Assembly: GCF_014694385.1 (NCBI RefSeq)
Contig: NZ_JAAOCA010000006.1
Coordinates: forward strand, 1 to 64,000
Length of the DNA stretch: 64,000 nt
DNA from: Pseudomonas typographi
GTDB lineage: Bacteria; Pseudomonadota; Gammaproteobacteria; Pseudomonadales; Pseudomonadaceae
Reading direction: 5' to 3'
Shown here: positions 45,239 through 55,463 of the stretch, piece after piece
Position numbering within the stretch: the stretch's first letter is position 1
Layout of the letters: the number at the start of each line of letters is the position of its first letter
Position numbers and translations under genes: made by a program
The notes under the pieces: generated by a model
The model's database searches: none
The model's input: only the letters and a program-made list of their open reading frames with translations
What the model was told of the DNA's origin: nothing

Positions 45239-46402
45239 ATGTCGATCCAGCTCGAAGACTATTACCCACGGGAAACCTTCCAGAAAATGAAGGCGTTCGC
45301 CGACCAGCACGAAACCCCGTTCGTGGTCATCGACACGCAAATGATCGCCCAAGCCTACGACGACCTGCGCGCCGGCTTCGACTTTGCCAAGGTGTACTAC
45401 GCGGTCAAGGCCAACCCGGCGGTCGAAATCATCGACCTGCTGCGCGACAAGGGCTCGAATTTCGACATCGCGTCCATCTACGAGCTGGACAAGGTCATGG
45501 ACCGCGGCGTGGCGCCCGAGCGGATCAGCTACGGCAACACCATCAAGAAGGCGCGCGATGTGCGCTACTTCTATGACAAGGGCGTGCGCCTGTTCGCCAC
45601 CGACGCCGAAGCGGACCTGCGCAACATTGCCAAGGCCGCGCCGGGCTCGAAAATCTACGTGCGCATCCTCACCGAAGGCTCCACCTCTGCCGACTGGCCG
45701 CTGTCGCGCAAGTTCGGCTGCAACCCGGACATGGCCCTGGACCTGTTGATCCTGGCCAAGCAGCTGGGCTTGGTGCCGTACGGGGTGTCGTTCCACGTGG
45801 GTAGCCAACAGCGTGACATCGATGTGTGGGATGCGGCCATCTCCAAGGTCAAGGTGATTTTCGAGCGGCTGAAGGAAGAAGACGGCATTACCCTGCAGAT
45901 GATCAACATGGGTGGCGGCTTCCCGGCCAACTACATCCAACGCACCAACAGCTTGGAAACCTATGCCGAAGAAATCATCCGCTTCCTTAAGGAAGATTTT
46001 GGCGACGACCTGCCGGAAATCATCCTGGAACCCGGCCGTTCGTTGATCGCCAACGCCGGCATCCTGGTCAGCGAAGTGGTACTGGTGGCGCGCAAGTCGC
46101 GTACCGCAGTGGAACGCTGGGTGTACACCGACGTGGGCAAGTTCTCCGGCCTGATCGAAACCACCGACGAGTCGATCAAGTTTCCCATTTGGAGCGATAA
46201 AAAAGGCGAGAACGAAGAAGTGGTAATCGCAGGCCCGACCTGCGACAGCGCCGACATCATGTACGAGCACTACAAGTACGGCCTGCCGCTTAACCTGGCC
46301 AGCGGCGACCGCCTGTACTGGCTGTCGACCGGTGCCTACACCACCAGCTACAGCGCCATCGAGTTCAATGGCTTCCCGCCGCTGAAGTCGTTTTACCTGT
46401 AA
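45239..46402 (+). CDS. speC: Ornithine/lysine decarboxylase-type PLP enzyme
   Basis: A 387-residue fold-III PLP decarboxylase, close to the eukaryotic-type ornithine decarboxylases and to the P. aeruginosa PA4519 type as I recall it. PLP lysine is in YYAVKANPA; the phosphate loop includes GGGFPANY; EPGRSLIANAG binds the cofactor; the active-site cysteine at the dimer interface is in GPTCDSADI. It makes putrescine (or cadaverine) from ornithine (or lysine). The AT-rich island, attenuator-like hairpin and possible leader peptide in its 375-bp upstream region suggest regulated expression. CAGGAG precedes the ATG. Confidence 0.9.
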   Translation: MSIQLEDYYPRETFQKMKAFADQHETPFVVIDTQMIAQAYDDLRAGFDFAKVYYAVKANPAVEIIDLLRDKGSNFDIASIYELDKVMDRGVAPERISYGNTIKKARDVRYFYDKGVRLFATDAEADLRNIAKAAPGSKIYVRILTEGSTSADWPLSRKFGCNPDMALDLLILAKQLGLVPYGVSFHVGSQQRDIDVWDAAISKVKVIFERLKEEDGITLQMINMGGGFPANYIQRTNSLETYAEEIIRFLKEDFGDDLPEIILEPGRSLIANAGILVSEVVLVARKSRTAVERWVYTDVGKFSGLIETTDESIKFPIWSDKKGENEEVVIAGPTCDSADIMYEHYKYGLPLNLASGDRLYWLSTGAYTTSYSAIEFNGFPPLKSFYL

Positions 46403-46403
46403 A

Positions 46404-46446
46404 GCTGGGCGTGCTGCTGGTGCGCCCGGTACGTGGGCACGCCAGC
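46404..46446 (+). terminator. Hairpin between convergent genes after speC
   Basis: GCTGGGCGTGC (46404-46414) pairs with GCACGCCAGC (46437-46446) with one bulged G. It lies right after the decarboxylase stop and just before the end of the convergent gene at 46452. There is no T-run, so strength is uncertain. Confidence 0.4.
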
Positions 46447-46451
46447 GGGAT

Positions 46452-46970
46452 TCATAGCGGTTCGGCGACCGCCCCCTGCACGATTTCGATATCGAAGCGG
46501 GCGCCGCCGCCCTCAGCTATGCACAGGTAGCTGCCCCGGCGCCCGCTGGTCCACACCGCGTGGTCCCAGGCCACACCGACGGGCTGCCCTTCGAGCGTGG
46601 CGATCCGCAATTGCCCACCCTCCTGGCTTAGCCGCCACAGCGGCCCTACCGCGGGGCCCAACCCGTACACACCCAGGTAGCCGTTCTTGCTTTTGTCGAT
46701 ACGGCGGTTGTACAGCGGGCTGCCCGGCTGACCGGCCCACAGGCGAATTTCGAACACGTGGCCCTCATCGCCATACTCCACCGCGCCGAACCATAGCGCT
46801 TGCGGGGTGCTGTCGCGCCGCGTGGTAGTCAACCAACTGCCCGCGTGCCAGAGCTTGCTGTTGTGCATGCCCGGGCTGTATTCCCAGGTGCCGACCGGCC
46901 CCGGGTATTGCGTGTTCGTTGCGCTCAGCCGGGCAACGAACGAATAGTCGGTAAGGTAAGGCGCTGCCAT
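46452..46970 (-). CDS. Hypothetical protein, beta-rich
   Basis: A 172-residue protein I do not recognise. It has no signal peptide and no membrane helix; it is rich in aromatic and glycine residues with alternating strands (TWEYSPGMHNSKLWHAGSW, HVFEIRLWAGQPG, GSYLCIAEGGG), which suggests a compact beta-sandwich or beta-trefoil-like domain. GGAG seven bases before the ATG at 46970 supports it as a real gene. It lies between speC and piuC, with 134 bp to the end of piuC. Confidence 0.6.
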   Translation of the reverse strand: MAAPYLTDYSFVARLSATNTQYPGPVGTWEYSPGMHNSKLWHAGSWLTTTRRDSTPQALWFGAVEYGDEGHVFEIRLWAGQPGSPLYNRRIDKSKNGYLGVYGLGPAVGPLWRLSQEGGQLRIATLEGQPVGVAWDHAVWTSGRRGSYLCIAEGGGARFDIEIVQGAVAEPL

Positions 46971-47104
46971 GGTACTGCTCCTACGTGGCATCAAAGGTGC
47001 CACAGCATCGCCCTGGCGCAGCAAGCCCGTTAAGGCTGTACCGGTTCCAGGGCCGAGCGATCAAGCACCAAGTAGCCGTTATCGATGGGCACTGCGCAGC
47101 ATGC

Positions 47105-47785
47105 TCATACCTCTACCCAACGCCGCAGCAAGTTGTGATACGTGCCCGTCAGCGTCACCAGCGCCGAATGTTCGGGGAGCGCCTGGGTCAATGCCTGGAT
47201 CGCGCCGTCCATGTCGAACAACAAGGCGCGCTGGGCATCTTCGCGCACCAGGCTTTGGGTCCAGAAAAACGCGGCATAGCGCTCGCCACGGGTGATGGGG
47301 TTGACCTTGTGCACGCTGGTGCCCGGGTACAACACCACGTCCCCGGCAGGCAATTTGACCTGCTGCGTGCCGTAGGTGTCCTGGATCTCCAATTCGCCAC
47401 CGTCGTAAGTATCCGGGTCACTGAAAAACACCGTGGTGGAGAGGTCGGTGCGCACCCGCTCGGCGCTGCCCCGCGGTTGGCGCACGGCGTTGTCTACGTG
47501 CGGGCCGAAGCTGTCGCCGGGCCGGTAGCAATTGAGCAGCGGTGGGAACACCTTGGCCGGTAGCGCCGCCGACATGAACAGCGGGCTGGCCCACAAACGC
47601 TCGACGATGGCCGTGCCGATTTCCTTGGCCAACGGGTGGCCCTCGGGCAACTGCCGGTTGTGCTTGGCCTTGGCCGACTGGTAACCGGCGGTGACCTTGC
47701 CATCGGCCCAATCGGCCTGCTGCAGGGCCTGGCGGATACGCGCGACTTCCTCGCCGGTGAACAGTTGGGGAATGTGTAACAGCAT
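47105..47785 (-). CDS. piuC: PKHD-type Fe(II)/2-oxoglutarate hydroxylase PiuC
   Basis: A 226-residue prolyl-4-hydroxylase-like enzyme. The iron triad is H and D in FGPHVDNAV and H in [10 protein letters not shown]; the 2-oxoglutarate arginine is in [10 protein letters not shown]. The opening [17 protein letters not shown] and the length match PiuC/YbiX. It is divergent from the siderophore receptor at 47964, the standard pairing in iron-uptake loci, and is expected to be iron-repressed. I see no convincing Fur box in the 178-bp gap. Its physiological substrate is not established. Confidence 0.92.
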   Translation of the reverse strand: MLLHIPQLFTGEEVARIRQALQQADWADGKVTAGYQSAKAKHNRQLPEGHPLAKEIGTAIVERLWASPLFMSAALPAKVFPPLLNCYRPGDSFGPHVDNAVRQPRGSAERVRTDLSTTVFFSDPDTYDGGELEIQDTYGTQQVKLPAGDVVLYPGTSVHKVNPITRGERYAAFFWTQSLVREDAQRALLFDMDGAIQALTQALPEHSALVTLTGTYHNLLRRWVEV

Positions 47786-47963
47786 AATTGGATACCGGCG
47801 ACCGAAAGTGGGCCAATGGTATTGATTCCTATTGGCTTTTATCAAGCCCCCCGGCCCTGAAGGTTGGGCGGTATTCACATCTTGAAAACGTATCTACTTT
47901 GATGCGGCCGGCACCGGCTTTTACAGTCCGCCCCTTCGTAAAAGAGGGGGAGGATTCTTAGAA

Positions 47964-50195
47964 ATGTTTCGTAAAATCAATAATTTGAAACGCTATAGAT
48001 GCCACTGGGCATCGACCATCAGCCTCGCGGCAGCCATTGCCAGCCCGGCCCATGCGCAGCAAACGCTAGAACTGGAGGCCACCGACATCAACGCCAAGGC
48101 AGAGGGCTACCGGGCCACCCACAGCCAATCCGCGAAATACACGGCCCCCCTACTCGACACGCCGCGTTCGGTCAATGTGATCAACGAAGCGTTACTGCGT
48201 GACGCCGCCGCCAGCACCTTGCAGGAAGCCCTGCGCTTTACCCCGGGCATCACCTTTGGTGCTGGCGAGGGCGGCAACCCGCTAGGGGACCGGCCCTTCA
48301 TCCGCGGCTTCGATGCCCAGGCCGATACCTACGTCGACGGCGTGCGCGACATTGGCGGGCAAAGCCGCGAGTTGTTCAACGTCGAGGCGATAGAAGTCAG
48401 CCGCGGCCCCAACTCTACGTTCAGCGGTCGCGGTGCGGCCGGTGGCAGCCTGAACCTGGTCACCAAGCTGCCCAAAGCCCATGCCTTCACCGAGGGTACC
48501 TTTACCTATGGTTCGGACCAAACGCGGCGCTACACCCTCGACCTGAACCGGCCCCTAACCGACACCGCTGCGTTTCGCCTGAACCTGCTCAGCCATGAGC
48601 AGAACGTGGCCGGCCGCGATGCGATCGAGCAGCAACGCTGGGGGGTGGCACCGTCGCTGAGCCTGGGCCTGGGCACTGCTTCGCGGCTAACGCTGAGCCA
48701 CTACCACCTGCGCAGCGATGAGCTACCGGACTCCGGCATACCCTATGCCTATGGCTCGCCCAGCGGCCATGTAAAAGACCGCCCCTACCACGGCGGCGAC
48801 CGCGGCAACTTCTATGGCCTGAAGGCCCGGGACTTTCGTAAAACCCACGCCGACATCACCACCCTGGCGTTCGAGCACGACCTCAACGAGCACGCCACCC
48901 TGCGCAATACACTGCGCATCGGCAACACCGGCCAGGACTACATCCTCACCAACCCCGACGGCAGCCAGCACAACATAGACCGTTATGGCACGGTGTGGCG
49001 CCGGGCCAACTCGCGCTACTCCGACACCGATACGGCCAGCGCCCAAGCCGACCTGTTCGGCCAGTTCAATGCCCTCGGGGTGGTACACCGCTACAGCGCA
49101 GGGCTGGAAGCCGCCCGTGAAAAAAACGACGTAACCCGGTACAAGGTCAGCCCGAACAAGAACCCGGTGCCCAGCGGTTGCCTGCCCAGCTTGATCGGTG
49201 ACGGCCAATGCACAAGCTTGACGCGCCCACGGCCAAACGACCCCTGGGCCGGTTCTGCGTGGCGCGACGCGGCCACCCGCGTCGCCACCCGCGGCGATAC
49301 CCTGGCCGTGTATGCGATGGATACCCTTGAGCTGGCACCGGCCTGGCAGTTGAACCTGGGTACCCGCTTCGATCGCTTCGCCACCCGCGTGCAAGACAAG
49401 GGCGTGCGTACCGAGCACACCAGTACATTCTGGAATGGCCAAGCCGGGCTGACCTGGAAGCCTGCCGAAAACGCAAGCGTGTATGTGTCCTACGCCACCT
49501 CGGCCACCCCGCCCGGCGCCCTGGTGGGTGAGGGCAGCGAAGGCAACCCGCTGGCGTCGGGCAACACCCGCAGCGAAATGAAGCCTGAAACCACCCGCAA
49601 TTATGAGCTGGGCAGCAAATGGGACGTGCTCGAACAGCGCCTGTCGTTGACCGCGGCGGTATTCCGCACCGAAAAAGCCAACACCCGGGTGCTGGTCGAC
49701 AACAACACCTACCGTAACGCCGGTACCACCCGGGTAGACGGCCTGGAGTTGAGCGCCAGTGGCCTGCTCGCCCCAGGCTGGCAGGCGTTCGCCGGCTACA
49801 CCTACCTGCGCAGCGAGCTGGTCGACGCCGGGCTGCCCGGGCGGCGCGGTGAGGTCAGCGTTGGCGCACCGTCCAACAGCGGCAACCGGATGCCCAACAC
49901 GCCGCGGCAAAGCCTCTCGCTGTGGAGCACCTATCAGGTGACGCCACGGCTGGTGCTCGGTGGCGGCGCGTACTACATGAGCACGGTGTTCGGCGATGTG
50001 GGCAATACGGTGTACGTACCGGCCTATACCCGGTTCGATGCCATGGCCGGGTACCAGCTCACCCGCCACATAGGCCTGCAACTGAACGTGCAAAACCTGA
50101 CCGATAAGGTGTACTACGACAAGGCCCTGGGCAACCACTACGCCAGTATGGCGGCCGGCCGCACCGCGCTGTTGACCACCCGCGTGCGTTTCTGA
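47964..50195 (+). CDS. piuA: TonB-dependent catecholate siderophore receptor (PiuA/Fiu-like)
   Basis: A 743-residue outer-membrane receptor. The signal peptide ends near SPAHAQQ, a TonB-box-like segment follows (LEATDINAKAEG), then the plug domain with SVNVINEALLRD, GRGAAGGSLNLVTK and a 22-strand barrel ending in TRVRF. There is no N-terminal signalling domain, so it does not control a sigma factor. In P. aeruginosa and E. coli relatives import catechol-type iron complexes and some siderophore-antibiotic conjugates. A GGGGGAGGA ribosome site precedes the ATG. It pairs with piuC. Confidence 0.9.
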   Translation: MFRKINNLKRYRCHWASTISLAAAIASPAHAQQTLELEATDINAKAEGYRATHSQSAKYTAPLLDTPRSVNVINEALLRDAAASTLQEALRFTPGITFGAGEGGNPLGDRPFIRGFDAQADTYVDGVRDIGGQSRELFNVEAIEVSRGPNSTFSGRGAAGGSLNLVTKLPKAHAFTEGTFTYGSDQTRRYTLDLNRPLTDTAAFRLNLLSHEQNVAGRDAIEQQRWGVAPSLSLGLGTASRLTLSHYHLRSDELPDSGIPYAYGSPSGHVKDRPYHGGDRGNFYGLKARDFRKTHADITTLAFEHDLNEHATLRNTLRIGNTGQDYILTNPDGSQHNIDRYGTVWRRANSRYSDTDTASAQADLFGQFNALGVVHRYSAGLEAAREKNDVTRYKVSPNKNPVPSGCLPSLIGDGQCTSLTRPRPNDPWAGSAWRDAATRVATRGDTLAVYAMDTLELAPAWQLNLGTRFDRFATRVQDKGVRTEHTSTFWNGQAGLTWKPAENASVYVSYATSATPPGALVGEGSEGNPLASGNTRSEMKPETTRNYELGSKWDVLEQRLSLTAAVFRTEKANTRVLVDNNTYRNAGTTRVDGLELSASGLLAPGWQAFAGYTYLRSELVDAGLPGRRGEVSVGAPSNSGNRMPNTPRQSLSLWSTYQVTPRLVLGGGAYYMSTVFGDVGNTVYVPAYTRFDAMAGYQLTRHIGLQLNVQNLTDKVYYDKALGNHYASMAAGRTALLTTRVRF

Positions 50196-50206
50196 AGCCC
50201 CTGCCA

Positions 50207-50234
50207 CACCCCTTTGCCCAACGGCAAAGGGGTG
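50207..50234. terminator. Terminator between piuA and the TRAP operon
   Basis: CACCCCTTTGCC, CAAC loop, GGCAAAGGGGTG: a perfect 12-bp stem between the convergent ends of piuA and the TRAP large permease. The A/T-rich tail (CATATT) follows on the plus strand. It is well placed to stop transcription from both sides. Confidence 0.75.
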
Positions 50235-50239
50235 CATAT

Positions 50240-51523
50240 TCACGGCATGCCCAACCAGTTCGGCAACGCCAGGGAAATAAACGGTACGTAGGTCACCAGC
50301 ACCAGGAACAGCAGCAGGATCGACAGCCATGGCAGCGCCGCGCGAATGGTCTGCCCCAACGGCATACCCGTGACCGCCGAGGTCACGAACAGGTTCAACC
50401 CCACCGGCGGGTGCACCAGGCCGACCTCCATGTTCACCACCATCACGATACCCAAGTGAATCGGGTCGATGCCCAACCGGGTGGCGATGGGAAAGAAGAT
50501 CGGTGCAAGAATCAAGATAATCGCCGACGGCTCCATGAAACTGCCCGCCACCAGCAACACGATGTTCACCATGATCAAAAAGCCGACGGGCGTGAGGCCC
50601 TCGGAAACCACCCAATTGGTGATCTGCTGCGGGATCTGCTCAGTGGTCAGCACATGGGCAAACAACATGGCATTGGCGATGATGAACATCAGCATGATCG
50701 TCAGCCGCCCCGATTCCAGCAGCACCTTTGGGCATTGCTTCAGGCTCATGTCCTTGTACACGAACAAGGCGATGAACGCCGAATACACAGCGGCCACCGC
50801 GGCGGCTTCGGTGGGGGTGAACATGCCGCTGTAGATGCCGCCCAGTATGATCACCAGCAGCAGCAACCCCCAGAACGCCCGCCGCGCCGTATGCAACCAC
50901 TGGCGCAAGCTCACGCGAGGCTGTGCCGGCAGGTTCTTGACCCGCGCGACGATGTAGATCACCACCATCAATACCACGCCCAGCAGAACGCCCGGCACCA
51001 CGCCGGCCACGAATAGCTTGCCTACCGATGTTTCGGTGGCGGCGGCGTACACCACCATCACGATCGACGGCGGAATCAAGATCCCCAGCGTGCCCGCGTT
51101 GCAGATGATCCCGGCACCAAAGGCTTTCGGGTAGCCCGAGCGCACCATGCCGGCCACCGCGATGGAGCCCACCGCCGCCACCGTGGCCGGCGACGAACCC
51201 GACAAAGCGGCAAACAGCATGCAGGCCAGTACCGCGGCGATCGCCAAGCCGCCGCGGATGTGCCCCACGCAAGCGTTGGCAAAATCGATCAGCCGCTGCG
51301 CCACGCCCCCGGTGGTCATGAACGCCCCAGAAAGCAAAAAGAACGGGATTGCCAAGAATGTGTAGCTGTCGGACGTTTCAAACAGCTTGATCGCCAAGGA
51401 GCTGAGCGAATCCTGGCTGAACAGCAGAATCGAAAGCGCCCCGGCCAGGCCCAACGAAATGGCAATCGGCACGCCCAGGAACATGAACACGAACAACAGC
51501 AGGAATAAACACAGAACCGTCAT
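50240..51523 (-). CDS. dctM: TRAP transporter large permease (DctM)
   Basis: A 427-residue protein with about 12 membrane helices. Landmarks are FLFLLLFVFMFLGVPIAI at the start, LSGAFMTTGGVAQRLIDFA, and GYPKAFGAGIICNAGTLGIL near the substrate site. It is the transport subunit of a sodium-driven TRAP system for a C4-C5 dicarboxylate. The start overlaps the small-permease stop by one base (TGATG). Together with the itaconate genes next to it, it probably imports itaconate or a related acid. Confidence 0.92.
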   Translation of the reverse strand: MTVLCLFLLLFVFMFLGVPIAISLGLAGALSILLFSQDSLSSLAIKLFETSDSYTFLAIPFFLLSGAFMTTGGVAQRLIDFANACVGHIRGGLAIAAVLACMLFAALSGSSPATVAAVGSIAVAGMVRSGYPKAFGAGIICNAGTLGILIPPSIVMVVYAAATETSVGKLFVAGVVPGVLLGVVLMVVIYIVARVKNLPAQPRVSLRQWLHTARRAFWGLLLLVIILGGIYSGMFTPTEAAAVAAVYSAFIALFVYKDMSLKQCPKVLLESGRLTIMLMFIIANAMLFAHVLTTEQIPQQITNWVVSEGLTPVGFLIMVNIVLLVAGSFMEPSAIILILAPIFFPIATRLGIDPIHLGIVMVVNMEVGLVHPPVGLNLFVTSAVTGMPLGQTIRAALPWLSILLLFLVLVTYVPFISLALPNWLGMP

Positions 51524-52155
51524 CAGTGCCGCTCCTCAACCGGGCTGGCCAGCTTGCTGGCGTGCGCGGCTTCGTCCGCCAGGCCGAGCCCGGTTTGGCG
51601 GTGGGTGAAGATGCGATAGAAAATTTCGAGATAACGCACGATCACCAAGGCAAAACCAACAGGCACGATCACGGTAATGTAGGCCACCTGAACACCATAG
51701 CGATCGAGGTCTTCGGCGCCGATACCGGCTACGAACAACGCCGACACCCATTTGTAGCTCGCCACCAGGAACAACCCTGCATAGGCCAGGCAACAGGCGC
51801 AGGCCAGCATGCCCAGAAGGCGTTGCACCGGTGTGCTGGTTTTTTTCACCAGCACGTCCACGCCCAAGTGGCCGGCGGTACGCACCCCGTAGGCGATGCC
51901 GAAAAAGATCAGCCAGCCGAACAGCGCTTTGGTCAGTGCCACACTCCAGGTCATCCCCTGGGCATAGCCCATCAGGTGGTCACCGATACCGGCGAAAAAA
52001 TCGCTGGTCACGGCCCATTGGTCACTGAGCGTGTAGAACAGGGTGTAGATATTGTTCAAGGCCACGTAGATGAAGGTCACCAAGGTCATGGCCGCCAGCA
52101 GGCAGGCGATCATGCCTTCTTCCAGGTGCTGCCAAACCCGCCTGAGCGCTTGCAT
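51523..52155 (-). CDS. dctQ: TRAP transporter small permease (DctQ)
   Basis: A 210-residue, four-helix membrane subunit. The first helix is LLAAMTLVTFIYVALNN, and GVRTAGHLGVDVLVKK is the family's cytoplasmic loop signature. I chose the ATG at 52155, with GGGAG eight bases upstream; an ATG six bases earlier abuts that site. It lies between the binding protein and the large permease. Confidence 0.88.
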   Translation of the reverse strand: MQALRRVWQHLEEGMIACLLAAMTLVTFIYVALNNIYTLFYTLSDQWAVTSDFFAGIGDHLMGYAQGMTWSVALTKALFGWLIFFGIAYGVRTAGHLGVDVLVKKTSTPVQRLLGMLACACCLAYAGLFLVASYKWVSALFVAGIGAEDLDRYGVQVAYITVIVPVGFALVIVRYLEIFYRIFTHRQTGLGLADEAAHASKLASPVEERH

Positions 52156-52222
52156 AGGCATTCTCCCAATGTAGGAATGGGTGGCCCACCCGCCAGGGCA
52201 GGCCATATAGGCATCACGCCCC

Positions 52223-53308
<1,086 letters not shown>

Positions 53309-53320
53309 TCAGGCGTTTAG

Positions 53321-53365
53321 AGAATTAGCTTTTCTATAAGTCGGCGTTCGGCCAAGCTGAACGCC
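53321..53365. promoter_or_regulatory. LysR-type operator upstream of TRAP operon
   Basis: GCTTTTCTATAAGTCGGCG followed by TTC-N9-GAA (53346-53360), inside the longer arms GCGTTC and GAACGC. TTC-N9-GAA is a T-N11-A LysR box. Nearly the same 44-bp block is at 58962, in the same orientation, upstream of the catabolic operon and the LysR gene. It is 100 bp upstream of dctP. Confidence 0.7.
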
Positions 53366-53377
53366 GTTCACAGGTGT

Positions 53378-54202
53378 TCAGGTTGCCGCCAGGGCCAGCA
53401 AACGCCGGGCCCGCAGCAACACAGGCGCATCGACCATCTGCCCGTCCAGTTGGAAGGCACCGGCGCCGTGGGCGGCCACACTGGCATCGAGCACCTTGCG
53501 CGCCCAGGCCAACTCGGCCGCACTGGGGGCCAGCGCTGCATGAATCACCGCTACCTGCGCCGGGTGGATGCACAACGCGCCGCCATACCCCATGGCGTGG
53601 GCATAGCCTATGGCCTGGCGCAAGCCTTCGTGGTCGCCTATGGCGGGGTACACGCCATCCAGCGGCGGTAGCAGCCCAGCGCCGCATGAATGCACCAGCA
53701 CGGCCATGCGGGCACTGTTCAGCACATGCCCAGCGGCCGCCGAGCCGGTTTTCAGGTTCAAATCCAACGCCAGGTCGAGGCTGCCAAATGCCAGGCGTTG
53801 CACCCCTTCGGCCTGGGCAATGGCGCCCAGCGCCAACAAGCCTTTGGCGCTCTCGATGATCGGCCATACCGGCTTGCCGGTTTGCCAGGCGACGCCGACC
53901 TGGGCGGCCTCTTCGACCTTGGGCAACACCACCCCGGCCACTGCGCTGTGCTGTTTACAAAAGGCCAGGTCGCCGGCGTGTTCGGCATGGCCCGGGGCAT
54001 TGACGCGCACCCACACGCGCGCAGCGGGGTTGGCGCCCAGAAAATTCGCCAGGTGGCCACGGGCCTGCGCCTTGAAGGCTTCTTCCACGGCATCTTCGAA
54101 ATCGACGATCACCGCGTCCGCGCCCGCGGCCAGTGCCTTGGCAAAACGCTGCGGGCGGCTGCCCGGCACGAACAGCGCCGAGCGCAGGATAGGTTCTGAC
54201 AT
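53378..54202 (-). CDS. ccl: CitE-like (S)-citramalyl-CoA lyase
   Basis: A 274-residue TIM-barrel lyase of the CitE/HpcH family. The start ILRSALFVPGSRPQRFAKA, the metal-binding DFEDAVEE, VRVNAPGH and FGSLDLALDL are family hallmarks. In itaconate degradation this enzyme splits (S)-citramalyl-CoA to acetyl-CoA and pyruvate. It starts one base after the CoA-transferase stop. The position matches PA0883 of P. aeruginosa as I recall the locus. A different 3-hydroxyacyl-CoA lyase activity is possible. Confidence 0.87.
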   Translation of the reverse strand: MSEPILRSALFVPGSRPQRFAKALAAGADAVIVDFEDAVEEAFKAQARGHLANFLGANPAARVWVRVNAPGHAEHAGDLAFCKQHSAVAGVVLPKVEEAAQVGVAWQTGKPVWPIIESAKGLLALGAIAQAEGVQRLAFGSLDLALDLNLKTGSAAAGHVLNSARMAVLVHSCGAGLLPPLDGVYPAIGDHEGLRQAIGYAHAMGYGGALCIHPAQVAVIHAALAPSAAELAWARKVLDASVAAHGAGAFQLDGQMVDAPVLLRARRLLALAAT

Positions 54203-54203
54203 G

Positions 54204-55403
54204 CTAGACAATACCGGCCGCCGCCAGGCGCGCCTGCTCGGCGGTATCGATGCCCAACTCGGCAAGAATGGCCGTGGTATGTTGGCCCAGCCCCGGCACG
54301 CCGTCCATGCGCGGGGTGAACGCCGCATTGCGCCCCGGCGGAAGCAGCGACGGTAGCTTGCCGGCGGGGCTGTCTATTTCGCGCCAACTGTCGCGCGCGT
54401 GCAGTTGCGGGTGCCGCCACACGCCCTGCATGTCGTTGACCCGGGCGTTGGCGATTTGCGCTACCTCCAGCCGCGCCACCACTTCATCCACGGTCAGTTG
54501 GGCGAAGCCTTCGACGATGATTTGCCGCAGCAGCTCACGGTTTTCCGAGCGCTTGTAGTTCGCGGCAAAGCGTGGGTCGCTGGCCAGTTCCGGGGCCAGT
54601 AGCACTTTTTCACAGAACAATGCCCACTCACGCTCATTCTGCAGGCCCAACATCACCGTGCCACCGCCCTGGGTGGGGAACGGCCCATAGGGGTAGATCG
54701 TCGAATGGGCCGCGCCCGCGCGAGGCGGTGGCGGTGCGCCGTTGTAGGCGTAGTACATCGGGTAACCCATCCATTCCACCAGGCTCTCAAGCATCGACAC
54801 GTCGATGCGGCTGCCGACGCCGGTTTTATCCCGCAGCAACAGCGCCGAAAGGATGCCGGTGTAGGCGTACATACCCGCGGCGATATCGGCGATGGAGCAG
54901 CCGGCCTTGGCCATGCCCTCCTCACCCGGGCTGCCGGTCACCGACAAGAACCCACCCTCGCTTTGGATCAACAAGTCGTAGGCTTTTTTCTTCTCGTAAG
55001 GGCCGCCTTCGCCGTAGCCGGAAATATCGCATACGATCAGCCGTGGAAAACGCCCATGCAGCGCCTCGAAGCCCAGCCCCATACGCTGCGCCGCACCCGG
55101 TGCGAGGTTTTGCACCAGCACGTCGGCCTTACCCAGTAGGCTTTGCAGAATGTCGGCGGCGGCATCTTGTTTCAGGTCTAGGGTCAGGCTCTCTTTCGAG
55201 CGGTTGGTCCAAACGAAATGCGAAGCCAAGCCGTCTACACGCTGATCGTAGCCGCGGGCGAAGTCGCCGCTGCCGGGGCGCTCGATCTTCACCACGCGCG
55301 CGCCCAGGTCAGCCAATTGCCGCGTGCAGAACGGCGCGGCGATGGCGTGCTCCAGGCTGACCACGGTGATGCCGTCCAAAGGACGAGGTGTTTGCTCAGA
55401 CAT
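54204..55403 (-). CDS. ict: Class III CoA transferase, itaconate type
   Basis: A 399-residue CaiB/BaiF-family enzyme. The catalytic aspartate fits D173 in CSIADIAAGMYA; other landmarks are GITVVSLEHAIAAPFCTRQL and VVKIERPGSGDFARGYD. It would move CoA from succinyl-CoA to itaconate. AGAGG upstream of the ATG at 55403 is the best ribosome site. Its order between the MmgE/PrpD gene and the CitE-like gene matches PA0882. Related acids such as mesaconate or 2-methylsuccinate are possible extra substrates. Confidence 0.87.
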   Translation of the reverse strand: MSEQTPRPLDGITVVSLEHAIAAPFCTRQLADLGARVVKIERPGSGDFARGYDQRVDGLASHFVWTNRSKESLTLDLKQDAAADILQSLLGKADVLVQNLAPGAAQRMGLGFEALHGRFPRLIVCDISGYGEGGPYEKKKAYDLLIQSEGGFLSVTGSPGEEGMAKAGCSIADIAAGMYAYTGILSALLLRDKTGVGSRIDVSMLESLVEWMGYPMYYAYNGAPPPPRAGAAHSTIYPYGPFPTQGGGTVMLGLQNEREWALFCEKVLLAPELASDPRFAANYKRSENRELLRQIIVEGFAQLTVDEVVARLEVAQIANARVNDMQGVWRHPQLHARDSWREIDSPAGKLPSLLPPGRNAAFTPRMDGVPGLGQHTTAILAELGIDTAEQARLAAAGIV

Positions 55404-55463
55404 GTACTGAACCTCTTGTGCCAAGGGCCGTGCCAGCCAGCCACGCGCCCGCGGTAATGCCCG

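Noticed and set aside
47786..47963. Fur box between piuC and piuA
   Set aside because: Expected from the gene pair, but the best candidate around 47820 matches too few consensus positions to report.
48723..50615. Long minus-strand open frame (630 codons) opposite piuA
   Set aside because: Shadow of the receptor gene; composition is not protein-like and it runs across the terminator at 50207.
53346..53360. GCGTTC/GAACGC dyad near the end of the lyase gene read as a terminator
   Set aside because: No T-run, it is upstream of dctP, and the same block recurs upstream of the hydratase operon, so an operator is the better explanation.
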